Origin: Oceanobacillus senegalensis
GTDB taxonomy: Bacteria > Bacillota > Bacilli > Bacillales > Amphibacillaceae
Length of the DNA: 64,000 nt
Assembly (NCBI RefSeq): GCF_900176885.1
Contig: NZ_LT839648.1
Coordinates: 29,720-93,719 of the forward strand
Direction of reading: 5' to 3'
Each line of letters opens with the position of its first letter. The first letter of the stretch is position 1. Of this stretch, positions 37,770 to 46,415 are shown one piece after another. A model generated the notes under the pieces. That model was given only the letters and a program-made list of their open reading frames with translations, made no database searches and was not told the DNA's origin. The position numbers and the translations under genes were made by a program.

Positions 37770-38822
37770 ATGAAAAAAGCTTGGTTATTTTTTCTAACAT
37801 TAATTACATTAGTTATTACCTCTGCTTGCGGAAATGAAACAAGCGGAACGGAAAACTCAGGAAATGATGGTAATGAGGATGGGGAAACTATAAAACTTAA
37901 AATTGCAGATTCTTTTCCAACTTCGAACTATCTTTCTTCGGAAGGTACCGTGTTTTTTATGAATAGAGTAAATGAGTTGACTAATGGAGAGGTTGAATTT
38001 GAGCATTATCCAGCAGAACAGATTGGAAAAGCAGATAGTTATCTTGATTTGACTTTGTCTAAGACAATAGATATTGGTTACACCTCATATGCAACTGACC
38101 GCCTACCTTTGACAGAGGTAGCAACATTACCTGGCGCTTATAGTACTTCAGTAGAAGGATCCTCAATCATATGGCAATTAGTAAAAGATTATTTGTTAGA
38201 AGAGGAATACTTAAAAAATGATGTTCGTCCATTATTTGCAGTTGCTTTACCTCAATATCAATATGTTACAGCTGAGAAGCCAATTAATTCGCTAGATGAT
38301 ATAAAAGGAACAAAAGCTCGTGTGACTGGAACAATGGAGCTAGCTTTTGATGAACTTGGAGCATCACCCGTTTTCATGCCTGCTTCAGAAGCCTATACTG
38401 CTTTGGAACGTAATACAGTAGATGGGGTTACTTTTCCTTTTACGAGCCTTGAACCTTACCAAATTGATTCTATTGCAAACTATTCTACAAAAGGAGCAAA
38501 TTTGGGTAGCTTTACAGTAGTCTATTCTATTAACGAAGAGGTATATCAATCTCTTCCAGATGATGTAAAAGAGGCGTTTGCTCAGGCTGGGGACGAAACA
38601 GTTGAGCACCTCTCTCAATTTCTTGATCAGAAGAATGAAGAATTAGCGGAGGAGTTTTCTTCAGATATTGAATTTTATGAACTAAGTGAAGAAGAATCTG
38701 CCGAATGGGATGAAGCGCTTGAACCTGTTTGGGATCGTTGGGCGGAGGATTTAGAAAAACGAGGATTCAATGCTAATGAGACGATAGAAAAATATCGAGA
38801 AATACAAGAAAGTTTAAACTAA
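37770..38822 (+). CDS. dctP: TRAP transporter substrate-binding lipoprotein (DctP family)
   Basis: A 350-residue extracytoplasmic solute receptor. The N terminus has a lipoprotein signal with the lipobox TSACGN (Cys near 21), then the DctP fold with ATLPGAY, IKGTKARVTG (a conserved Arg that binds the carboxylate) and EAYTALERNTVDGV. GAGGAGGGAG precedes the ATG. It captures an organic acid for the DctQM permease that follows. The Arg supports a carboxylate ligand. Confidence 0.92.
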   Translation: MKKAWLFFLTLITLVITSACGNETSGTENSGNDGNEDGETIKLKIADSFPTSNYLSSEGTVFFMNRVNELTNGEVEFEHYPAEQIGKADSYLDLTLSKTIDIGYTSYATDRLPLTEVATLPGAYSTSVEGSSIIWQLVKDYLLEEEYLKNDVRPLFAVALPQYQYVTAEKPINSLDDIKGTKARVTGTMELAFDELGASPVFMPASEAYTALERNTVDGVTFPFTSLEPYQIDSIANYSTKGANLGSFTVVYSINEEVYQSLPDDVKEAFAQAGDETVEHLSQFLDQKNEELAEEFSSDIEFYELSEEESAEWDEALEPVWDRWAEDLEKRGFNANETIEKYREIQESLN

Positions 38823-38834
38823 TTTTAAACGGGG

Positions 38835-38860
38835 CTATCAATATGATTTTATATTGATAG
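38835..38860 (+). other. Intercistronic hairpin between DctP and DctQ genes
   Basis: CTATCAATAT (38835-38844) and ATATTGATAG (38851-38860) form a perfect 10-bp stem without a T tract. Such hairpins commonly stabilise the upstream mRNA so the binding protein is made in excess over the permease (inference). Confidence 0.6.
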
Positions 38861-38883
38861 TCTCCGAACTTAAAGGGTGGTGA

Positions 38884-39396
38884 ATGAAAATGGGCATCAT
38901 CAATAAAGGATTTACAAAACTAGAAAACTTTTTTTTAAGGTTTTCACAATTAGCTCTTGTAATAATGATGATATTAACAAGTTTAGATGCGCTAAGTCGT
39001 TATATTTTTAGTCAATCCATTATAGGAGCATATGAAATAACAGAGATGTACTTAATGGTAATACTTGTTTTTTTAAGTATGAGTTATGTTCAAAAAATTG
39101 ATGGACATATTCGTCTCGATATTTTGTTTGAACGCTTACCAAGTCGATTACAGGATACTTTAAATATTGTATATTATCTTTTAGGAGCTTTATTAATGGG
39201 GTTTATAGGTTATCAGGGATTACTCATGAGCTTGAACGCTTGGCAAAATAATTTAGTTATGTCGGGACTTATTAACTTTCCGCTATGGCTATCCTATATT
39301 TGGGTTCCTATAGGTTCTTTTCTTATTATGATTCGGCAGATTATACTATCCATAATGCTTATATTGGGAATTCCGAAGGAAGAGGTGGATAATTAA
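38884..39396 (+). CDS. TRAP transporter small permease (DctQ family)
   Basis: A 170-residue membrane protein with four helices and the DctQ signature region: LDALSRYIFSQSIIGAYEI after helix 1. GGGTGGTGA precedes the start; an in-frame ATG at 38890 is equally possible. The stop overlaps the start of the large permease (TAATG). It forms the small subunit of the sodium-driven TRAP carrier. Confidence 0.9.
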   Translation: MKMGIINKGFTKLENFFLRFSQLALVIMMILTSLDALSRYIFSQSIIGAYEITEMYLMVILVFLSMSYVQKIDGHIRLDILFERLPSRLQDTLNIVYYLLGALLMGFIGYQGLLMSLNAWQNNLVMSGLINFPLWLSYIWVPIGSFLIMIRQIILSIMLILGIPKEEVDN

Positions 39397-40688
39397 TGGC
39401 TGTTATTTTACCACTAATTTGTTTAATTGTGTTTCTTGCCTTCGGTATGCCGATAGCTTTTGCGTTAGGGCTTTCAGGTTCTATTGGATTGATTCTGTTT
39501 AGTGGTTGGGATTCTTTTTTGGGAATTCTGCAAACCACACCATATGACAGTGTTAAAAGTTTTTTGATGAGTGCTATTCCGATGTTTATTCTTATGGCAT
39601 CGTTTATGACGGTAAGTGGTATTATGAAAGACCTATTTGAAGCTGCTTATAAATGGCTCGGCAAATTACCAGGCGGCCTTGGAATTACCACTGTTTTCGC
39701 AGGGGCGATGATGGGTGCGGTTTCAGGTTCGAGTCAGGCTGCAGCAGCTGCAATGGCAAAAGCAGTTACTCCTGAAATGGAAAAATATAAATATAATACA
39801 GCATTTACAATGGGAGTCATAAGTATTGCTGGTACCCTCTCCGTTATGATTCCCCCAAGTATCATTCTTATTCTCTATGGTATTTTAACTGAAACAGGAG
39901 TTGGTTCACTCCTTATTGCTGGGATTATACCAGGAATTCTTACAGCATTTGGTTACATTATTGTCATTATAACTTGGGTTAAAATGAAGCCAGAGATTGC
40001 CCCTAAAATCGATATTGAGCTTACTATAAAAGAAAAAATTAAGTCGTTAAAAAATATTTGGCCTATGCTTCTAATAATTATTGCAGTTATTGGGGGGATT
40101 TACAGTGGGATTGTCACAGCAACTGAAGCGGGAGCGCTGGGTGCTTTTATTACTTTAGCAGTTGTTTTTCTAATGCGACGGATAAATTTTAAACAATTTG
40201 GCTTAGCATTAAATGATACGATTAAGTCGACTACAATGATTATGACCATTATTATTGGTGCTCATATTTTTAGTTATTATTTAACAATGACTCAGGTAAC
40301 ACAAAATATTGTCATGATGATAGAGGGGTTAGAAGTATCGAGGTACTTCGTTTTAGCTATCATCATTGTTATTTATTTAATCCTCGGTTTCTTCATGGAT
40401 CAAATAGCAATACTTATTTTAACCTTGCCGCTAACCTTTCCTATTATTATGACCCTTGGGTTTAATCCAGTTTGGTTTGGAATTGTAGTTGCCAAAACGG
40501 TAGAAATTGGTCTTGTAACTCCCCCGGTAGGAATGAATATCTTTGTTGCTACAGGTGCAGCAGGAGTGAGGACGGCCGAGGGTTTTAAAGGAGTAAAATG
40601 GTTTGTTCTAATGGATCTATTAATTCTTATAATATTACTTCTTATGCCATTTATTAGTTTGTGGCTTCCTGGATTAATGATGAAATGA
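39396..40688 (+). CDS. dctM: TRAP transporter large permease (DctM family)
   Basis: A 430-residue permease with about 12 helices: AGAMMGAVSGSSQAAAAAMAK and IPPSIILILYGILTETGVG are the conserved DctM repeat segments, and ITLPLTF-like LTLPLTFPI lies in the second half. Overlaps the DctQ gene by one base. Together with DctP and DctQ it imports a carboxylate with sodium. Confidence 0.92.
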   Translation: MAVILPLICLIVFLAFGMPIAFALGLSGSIGLILFSGWDSFLGILQTTPYDSVKSFLMSAIPMFILMASFMTVSGIMKDLFEAAYKWLGKLPGGLGITTVFAGAMMGAVSGSSQAAAAAMAKAVTPEMEKYKYNTAFTMGVISIAGTLSVMIPPSIILILYGILTETGVGSLLIAGIIPGILTAFGYIIVIITWVKMKPEIAPKIDIELTIKEKIKSLKNIWPMLLIIIAVIGGIYSGIVTATEAGALGAFITLAVVFLMRRINFKQFGLALNDTIKSTTMIMTIIIGAHIFSYYLTMTQVTQNIVMMIEGLEVSRYFVLAIIIVIYLILGFFMDQIAILILTLPLTFPIIMTLGFNPVWFGIVVAKTVEIGLVTPPVGMNIFVATGAAGVRTAEGFKGVKWFVLMDLLILIILLLMPFISLWLPGLMMK

Positions 40689-40727
40689 AATATTGTAACG
40701 GACTTCACTTAGATAGGATGATGAGAA

Positions 40728-41474
40728 TTGAAACAAGGTGTTATTTCTAAGACTTTTAAAATACTTCGTTCATTCACCGACAAGAAAAATGAATGGGGAG
40801 TAAATGAACTATCAAGGTATCTTGATATGCCGGTTAGTACCGTTCATCGGATACTTTCTACCTTAAAAAACGAACATATCGTGGAGTATTCTGAGTTAAC
40901 AGGTAAATATAAGCTTGGACCTGAAATGATTCGTATGGCATCCATCATCTCAGCAAAGGTAGATATTAAGAGAATTGCATACTCCCATTTATTTGAGCTT
41001 TCCATAGACCTAGACCATTCTGTATATTTTGCTCAATACTATTCTCATTATCGTAAACTTGCTTTTGTTGATTGTGTTAAGAGTAAAAACGCCCTCCAGT
41101 ACGTGTTGGAAATCGGAGTTTTGCAACCCATTCACGTTGCTGCAAGTGGCAAAAACATCCTTGCTTATTTGGAAGAATCAGAAATAAATGAGATTCTCGA
41201 GGGAGAAGTAGAGTTAGAGTCTGATAGAAATAAAGTCAGGGATGAGTTAAAGCAGATTAAAAATCAAGGTTATGCTATTACATCGAATGAGCGGAAAATG
41301 GGTGCCCTTAGTGTAGGTGCCCCAGTATTTGATGTGAGTGGAGAAATTATTGGAAGTGTTATATGTGTGTTCCCTATTAGTGATTACGAAAAGGAAAAAG
41401 AATCAAAATATATCCAACGTGTAAAGAAGGCTGCAAAGGATATTTCCCATTCAATGGGATATGTGAAGAACTGA
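40728..41474 (+). CDS. IclR-family transcriptional regulator
   Basis: A 248-residue regulator with an N-terminal winged helix (WGVNELSRYLDMPVSTVHRIL near 25-45) and a C-terminal effector-binding domain (HVAASGKNILAYL, GALSVGAPVFDVSGE). TTG start with AGGATGATGAG upstream. Embedded between the TRAP genes and the catabolic genes, so it is likely to sense the imported acid or its product and act at the palindrome at 37251. Confidence 0.9.
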   Translation: MKQGVISKTFKILRSFTDKKNEWGVNELSRYLDMPVSTVHRILSTLKNEHIVEYSELTGKYKLGPEMIRMASIISAKVDIKRIAYSHLFELSIDLDHSVYFAQYYSHYRKLAFVDCVKSKNALQYVLEIGVLQPIHVAASGKNILAYLEESEINEILEGEVELESDRNKVRDELKQIKNQGYAITSNERKMGALSVGAPVFDVSGEIIGSVICVFPISDYEKEKESKYIQRVKKAAKDISHSMGYVKN

Positions 41475-41489
41475 TAAAGGAGAGGTGTT

Positions 41490-42371
41490 ATGAAAAGATA
41501 TCGTACACTTTTATTTGTTCCTGGTATTAAAAAGAAATGGTTTGAAAATATACCCTCTTATAATGCAGATGGTATTATATTGGACCTAGAGGATAGTGTA
41601 CCCGCTAATTTAAAGGAAGAGGCAAGACAATATGTTTCCGAGGCAATTCCAAATCTTTCATCAAAAGGTGTAGACGTATTTGTTCGTATAAATAAAGGAG
41701 CAGAAGAATTCGATAAGGAAGATATACATTCTATTGTAATGGATGGTCTTCAAGGGATTGTTCTTCCAAAGATAGATGGGCCTGATGAAATTGAGCAATT
41801 ATCAAAACATATAAAAGAACTTGAGGAAAAACAAGGCTTAGCTATAGGTGGTATTGGTTTACTCCCAATCTTAGAAACTGCAAAGTCTATGCAACTATCT
41901 TATGAAATTGCGAGTTGTGAACGGGTTTTGGGAATTGCGGGGCTTAGTGCTAAGAATGGAGATGTAGCAAGAAGTCTTGGATATCAATGGACTTCTGAAG
42001 GATTGGAAACTTTATATATGCGCTCCAAAGTGGTTATGTCTGCACGTGCTGCTGGTGTTTCACCAATAGGAGGGCTTTGGCAAGACGTGCATAATTTGGA
42101 AGGACTGCGGAAGAGCAGTGAATTTAATCGTCAGTTGGGATTTGTAGGTGAACTTGTGCTACATCCATCAAATGTTTCTATTGTGAATGATATCTACTCA
42201 CCATCAAAAGAGGAAATTGATTATTATGAAGGGTTGGTTGAAGCATTTAAGAATGCTGAACGCAATGGAGAGACCGCTATTATGTATAAGGGAGAACATA
42301 TTGATTATGCGCATGTAAAGACAGCGAAAAAAGTATTAGAGACTGTAAAGAACATGAATATCATTCAATAA
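41490..42371 (+). CDS. HpcH/HpaI-family (CitE-like) CoA-ester lyase
   Basis: A 293-residue TIM-barrel lyase of the CitE/malyl-CoA lyase group: LFVPGIKKKW, DGIILDLEDSVP (acidic metal ligand), VRIN, and VLHPSNVSIVN near the C terminus. Members split citryl-, malyl- or citramalyl-CoA into acetyl-CoA and an oxo acid (known). With the MaoC hydratase and CoA transferase that follow, citramalyl-CoA or beta-methylmalyl-CoA is the likeliest substrate (inference). Confidence 0.9.
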   Translation: MKRYRTLLFVPGIKKKWFENIPSYNADGIILDLEDSVPANLKEEARQYVSEAIPNLSSKGVDVFVRINKGAEEFDKEDIHSIVMDGLQGIVLPKIDGPDEIEQLSKHIKELEEKQGLAIGGIGLLPILETAKSMQLSYEIASCERVLGIAGLSAKNGDVARSLGYQWTSEGLETLYMRSKVVMSARAAGVSPIGGLWQDVHNLEGLRKSSEFNRQLGFVGELVLHPSNVSIVNDIYSPSKEEIDYYEGLVEAFKNAERNGETAIMYKGEHIDYAHVKTAKKVLETVKNMNIIQ

Positions 42372-42392
42372 AAGTCTAAGAGGGGGATTTCT

Positions 42393-42869
42393 ATGGCTGA
42401 AGGGAAATACTTTGAAGAATTCACTGTTGGGGATATTTATAAACATCGGCCTGGTCGAACTGTAACTGAAACTGACAATCTATTATTTACAACATTAACC
42501 CACAATACACAATCTCTGCATCTAGATGAAGAGTATTCAAAAGGAACTATACATGGAGGACGTATCGTTAACAGTTTGTTTACTTTATCATTTGTAGTAG
42601 GTGTAAGTGTTGGGGATATGACAGAAGGGACTACAATTGGAAATCTTGGTTTCGATGAAACTAAATTTCCTGCGCCTGTTCGTATAGGTGATACACTTAA
42701 AGCGGAAACAGAAATCATTGGAAAACGTGAATCCAAATCCCGACCTAATGCAGGTATTGTTTGGTTTGAACATAGAGGTTATAACCAAAAAGGAGAATTG
42801 GTAGTAAGAGCAAAAAGGTCAGGAATGATACTTAAAATGAATGAACATTCATTTACAAATACTCAATAG
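42393..42869 (+). CDS. MaoC-family hydratase
   Basis: A 158-residue hot-dog-fold (R)-specific enoyl-CoA hydratase/dehydratase: FTVGDIYKHRPGRTVTETD and the substrate-binding region NTQSLHLDEEYSKGTIHGGR. Homologues hydrate mesaconyl-CoA or itaconyl-CoA. GAGGGGG precedes the ATG. It would produce the hydroxyacyl-CoA cleaved by the CitE-like enzyme. Confidence 0.9.
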   Translation: MAEGKYFEEFTVGDIYKHRPGRTVTETDNLLFTTLTHNTQSLHLDEEYSKGTIHGGRIVNSLFTLSFVVGVSVGDMTEGTTIGNLGFDETKFPAPVRIGDTLKAETEIIGKRESKSRPNAGIVWFEHRGYNQKGELVVRAKRSGMILKMNEHSFTNTQ

Positions 42870-42906
42870 GATGTTTTATTATTTGTTAAAAGGGGAGGTA
42901 GAAAAA

Positions 42907-44067
42907 ATGAGTGGACCATTGGAAGGTATTCGAGTTCTTGATTTGACTTCTGTTGTAATGGGACCTTATTGCACATTAATGTTAGGGGATATGGGTGCAG
43001 ATGTTATAAAAATAGAAAATCCCTCTGGAGACACAACTCGTTATTTAGGGCCATCAAAAAATGAGGGGATGGGAAGTCTTTACCTTCATTTAAATAGGAA
43101 TAAACGAAGCATAACGCTAGATTTAAAAAGTGAAGAGGGACATCAAGCTTTACTTAAGCTTGTAGAGGAAGCAGATGTTTTAGTCCATACTCTTCGGCCA
43201 GAATCAATGGAAAGACTTCAATTATCATATAATGACCTAAAAAAAATAAATCATCGTCTTATCTATTGTGGGATGTATGGATTTAGTAAGGAAGGACCGT
43301 ATGGAGGAAGGCCGGCATATGATGATATTATACAGGCAGAATCAGGAGTGGCTGCGGCACAAGGAGAAATAACTGGAACTCCACAATACCTTGCTACTGT
43401 ATTAGCAGATAAGACAACAGGGCTTGTTGGCCTAAGTTCCATCATAGCAGCAATATATTATCGAGAGAAAAGCGGAGAAGGTCAAGAGATTGAAGTACCA
43501 ATGTTTGAAACAATGGTATCATATACGATGTTGGAGCACATGTATGGAAAAACCTTTTCACCTCCGATAGGGTCTAGCTACTATTCTAGAGTTACCTCAT
43601 CTTATCGTAAGCCATATAAAACAAAAAATGGTTACATTGGAGTAATGATATATAATGATAAACAGTGGCAATCCTTTTTTAAAGTATCTGGTCATAGTGA
43701 ACTACAAAAAGATGAAAGATTTAAGGATATTTCTTCTCGATCAAAACATATTGATTTTGTTTATAAAACAGTTGAGAAAATTATGGCTACAAAAACTACT
43801 GAGGAATGGCTAGGTATACTTCAACAGGCAGATATTCCATGCACTAAAGTTAATTCACCAGAAGATCTTTTTGAAGATCCACACTTGAATGATATAGGAT
43901 TTTTCCGCAATGTTAATCATCCTACTGAGGGAGAAATTTGGGATATGAAATTTCCGGTGAGTTTCGAAAAATCACCTGCTTCGGTTCAATATTACGCCCC
44001 AAATCTTGGACAACATAATGAAGAAATATTAGGCGGGGTTAGTGTAAGGAATGGGGAGGAAAAATAA
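42907..44067 (+). CDS. CaiB/BaiF-family CoA transferase
   Basis: A 386-residue family III CoA transferase: GPLEGIRVLDLTSVVMGPYC, ADVIKIENPSGDTTR and the catalytic-Asp region AYDDIIQAESG. ATG 42907 is chosen because GGGGAGGT lies upstream and the conserved start MSGPLEG follows at once; the frame is open from 42841 inside the MaoC gene. It should activate the imported acid with CoA from succinyl- or another acyl-CoA. Last gene of the operon. Confidence 0.92.
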   Translation: MSGPLEGIRVLDLTSVVMGPYCTLMLGDMGADVIKIENPSGDTTRYLGPSKNEGMGSLYLHLNRNKRSITLDLKSEEGHQALLKLVEEADVLVHTLRPESMERLQLSYNDLKKINHRLIYCGMYGFSKEGPYGGRPAYDDIIQAESGVAAAQGEITGTPQYLATVLADKTTGLVGLSSIIAAIYYREKSGEGQEIEVPMFETMVSYTMLEHMYGKTFSPPIGSSYYSRVTSSYRKPYKTKNGYIGVMIYNDKQWQSFFKVSGHSELQKDERFKDISSRSKHIDFVYKTVEKIMATKTTEEWLGILQQADIPCTKVNSPEDLFEDPHLNDIGFFRNVNHPTEGEIWDMKFPVSFEKSPASVQYYAPNLGQHNEEILGGVSVRNGEEK

Positions 44068-44208
44068 TCAAGAGACGTAAGGATTGGAATGTTCCAATCA
44101 GGGTGGCTGACTAGGGATGGTTCTAATGGTGTGGCCTTATTTGTGGGGAAGTGTACTTTTTAAGTGTACTTCTCTTTTTGTTTTCAAGTAAAGAATTCGG
44201 CAAATGTA

Positions 44209-44325
44209 TCAGTCCCCATCGCTTTAAAGTGTTAAAATGCATTAATTTAGATAGTCTATTGAAGAAAACTCTTGCAAGACTTCTTTTGTTCTTTTGTCTA
44301 TTTAACATAATGATGCTAGGGATTT
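44209..44325. repeat. Dispersed motif plus terminator-like hairpin (copy)
   Basis: AGTCCCCATCGCTTTAAAGTG, ATTTAGATAGTC..., CTTGCAAGACTTCTTTTG and CTATTTAACATAATGATG parallel 36930-37020 (CCCCAGCGCGTTAAAGTG, TTTAAGTAGTCTTG, GCAAGGCTTTTTTG, CTATTTAATTTAATAATG). It looks like a second copy of the same short intergenic element. It begins just after the CaiB operon. Confidence 0.55.
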
Positions 44326-44447
44326 TCAATAATATAAGATTCTTTGCACCTACAATCTATTTTTTTAATGCTAGCCAAGGTACTTTGACAATTGTAAAGC
44401 GGATGGGCGGTTGACCATCTCCCGAGAGGAGGGAGGTGGTATATATA

Positions 44448-44552
44448 ATGACGCCATACGAAGCAATCATTGTGGCATTGACAACAAGTATGGTAATTGT
44501 AAATGTACTGGCATTAATAGTACAAATCGTCAAGGAAACAAGAAAAAAGTAA
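44448..44552 (+). CDS. Type I toxin-like small hydrophobic peptide
   Basis: A 34-residue peptide that starts MTPYEAIIVALTTSMV and continues as one transmembrane helix, ending in a basic tail (ETRKK). This is the layout of the TxpA/BsrG/putative holin-like toxins of Bacillaceae, which also start M(S/T)xYEx(L/I)M. The ribosome-binding site GGGAGGTGG (44431-44439) can pair with CCATCTCCC (about 44415-44423), hiding it in a hairpin, as is typical of these toxin mRNAs. A strong terminator follows. An antisense RNA would be expected from the minus strand; a weak candidate promoter (TTGATG, 15 nt, TATAAT) lies near 44695-44725. Confidence 0.75.
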   Translation: MTPYEAIIVALTTSMVIVNVLALIVQIVKETRKK

Positions 44553-44656
44553 CCGTCCTACGCTCGGCTAAAGTTTAGGAGAGGTTACGTTACTTTAAGT
44601 AAAAAATACGGCAATACTTTAGGTCAGCCACTCTTCATGCGGCGTGTGGTTGCATG

Positions 44657-44686
44657 GGCTGAGTGTAAATAGCGCTCAGCCTTTTT
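44657..44686 (+). terminator. Terminator of type I toxin-like locus
   Basis: GGCTGAG (44657-44663) pairs with CTCAGCC (44675-44681), followed by TTTTT. It is preceded by the CTTCATGCGGCGTG motif that also occurs in the duplicated elements at 85 and 6521 and, in altered form, after the small gene at 55850. Confidence 0.8.
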
Positions 44687-44842
44687 GATTATTATAATTA
44701 TTTATATTATACATCAATTATTATTATATTCCATTTACTACTCAAGTTGGTGTAACTGCTAAACTTGATAGAAATATGCTGACCAATGTTAGAACTTCAT
44801 GGTAAAATAGAAACTAACATAAATAGAATAGGGGAAGTTTAA

Positions 44843-44914
44843 TTGCTTAGTAAGATTAGATGGGAAAAACTATTAAATGAAACTAGACCTAAATATAAAG
44901 ATAATAAAAGATAA
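44843..44914 (+). pseudogene. Truncated dNTPase-like N-terminal fragment
   Basis: A 23-residue frame from TTG 44843 with AGGGGAAG upstream; it contains IRWEKLLNETRPKYKD, which looks like the first residues of dGTP triphosphohydrolases, then stops. Probably the 5' remnant of a deleted gene; identification is weak. Confidence 0.3.
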
Positions 44915-45016
44915 TAATTTTATTCATCTTTGTGGCAGTGAGTGAAGGCTAGTATGTTTACCATTTCGATTAAATAGAGTTTAGTACAAATTTATATAAT
45001 GGTAATTAACTCCAAC

Positions 45017-45961
45017 TTATTGTTGCAAAAAATCATTATCATCCCTGTCTTGCCTATTAGTGGTATTAGGGAATTCTGACCACTTAATAGGCATTCCTAG
45101 TATTTCTATAATCTGAACAGCTTTCTCATAAATTGCATTTTTTTGTTCGATTGACAAATGCGTAGTAAAATTTTTTGACAGAAGGCTAAGTGAATGGTCT
45201 AATGACTTTATAATTAGATTAAATATATAACCATGGGATTTATCATTGTGTTTTTCTTTTAGGCTATTCTCATAAATAATATCTTTAAAGCTTATTGAAT
45301 TGTTGTCTTTAATTGAATGAACCATATCATCCAGTGTTTTCTTTTGACTAATAGTGGTTAATTCATTAAATGGAGCATTAGTGATTGATCTTTTTATCTC
45401 TTTAATTTGCTCACCAGTAATTTTCTTGTCTATATATAAATTTTTTAAGTACTCTTTGTTATCTCCCTTTAATTGGTCTAAATTATAGATATCAATTAAA
45501 CCTTGTATCCCAACGCCGGCTACCTGACCATCACTAAGCCATTCCTTTGGAACTTTAGATGCCTTTATATATTTTTTTACTGTTCTAAGTGTGACATTAC
45601 AATTTCTTGCTATCTCTTTTTCATCGAAGTTTTGTTCCATTAAATCAGTAATCATCCCAAGCATTTCATATCCTGTACGTTTCTTATTATGAAATTCATT
45701 TTTTAGCCTCTTGATAATACGATTTTGTTTTGAGGTTTCTTTTTCCACGATACACCAAGCAGAATTGGCTTCTATGTGTCGTAGAGCAACATACCTTCTA
45801 TACCCATCTACAAGTATATATTTTCCATTTTGCTTTTCAACTATCATAGGGACAGACAGTCCATGTTTAGCAATATCTAATGCTAACTTTGAATCAAAAT
45901 TAACTTTCCTATATGACTTTTCAAGAACAATATCTGATAAAAAAACAAAATGCAAAGTCAT
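45017..45961 (-). CDS. ParB/RepB/Spo0J-like nuclease-domain protein
   Basis: A 314-residue protein with a ParB N-terminal domain (ILVDGYRRYVALRHIEA, with the GxRR-type CTP/phosphate-binding motif) and a central HTH (FDEKEIARNCNVTLRTVKKYIKA), then a helical C-terminal region. No ParA gene or parS-like site is adjacent, so it is unlikely to be the chromosomal Spo0J; orphan ParB-like proteins often come from plasmids, phages or islands. AAGGATG precedes ATG 45961. It borders the LXG cassette array. Confidence 0.83.
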   Translation of the reverse strand: MTLHFVFLSDIVLEKSYRKVNFDSKLALDIAKHGLSVPMIVEKQNGKYILVDGYRRYVALRHIEANSAWCIVEKETSKQNRIIKRLKNEFHNKKRTGYEMLGMITDLMEQNFDEKEIARNCNVTLRTVKKYIKASKVPKEWLSDGQVAGVGIQGLIDIYNLDQLKGDNKEYLKNLYIDKKITGEQIKEIKRSITNAPFNELTTISQKKTLDDMVHSIKDNNSISFKDIIYENSLKEKHNDKSHGYIFNLIIKSLDHSLSLLSKNFTTHLSIEQKNAIYEKAVQIIEILGMPIKWSEFPNTTNRQDRDDNDFLQQ

Positions 45962-45999
45962 GGTGTATCATCCTTCCGACGTTTTTTATAAACATATTC

Positions 46000-46391
46000 G
46001 ATAGGATGATTGTCTTATTACAAAAGTCTATATAGAGTTTAAATGTCAATGATATAATGTACATTTCTGCTTAGGAAAAATCTAAATTCTAATAGGTACC
46101 TCCCTGGTCAATGGGTCAACTCCCCAGTGCGTTAATGTGCTAAAAGTGCACACGTTTATCAGTGAGATTTCTTCCTCTACTCATTCAACAGCCTACTGCA
46201 TCCCTCCGAACATTAATCAGTAAACTAACTAGGCAAAAAGTGTCACCTTATCCATCCATAATCCTCTAAACGAATAGTAATATCGATTCATTTTTGAGAA
46301 AACCCATGTTCCACTATTTTCCATACTTTATAATAATTTCAGTGAAATAATTAGAAAAGTTGCCCAATTAGGTAATGAGGGGGGATTAGCG
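46000..46391. other. Gene-free leader of the LXG locus
   Basis: Contains the dispersed motif CTCCCCAGTGCGTTAATGTG near 46117 and a TATAAT near 46330. No small helper genes (YwqH/YwqI- or Lap-like WXG100-type partners) are seen in front of the LXG gene, although such partners usually accompany LXG toxins. GAGGGGGG at 46377-46384 is a strong ribosome-binding site for the LXG gene. Confidence 0.5.
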
Positions 46392-46415
46392 ATAAAGGTT
46401 TTAGATGCCAAAAGC

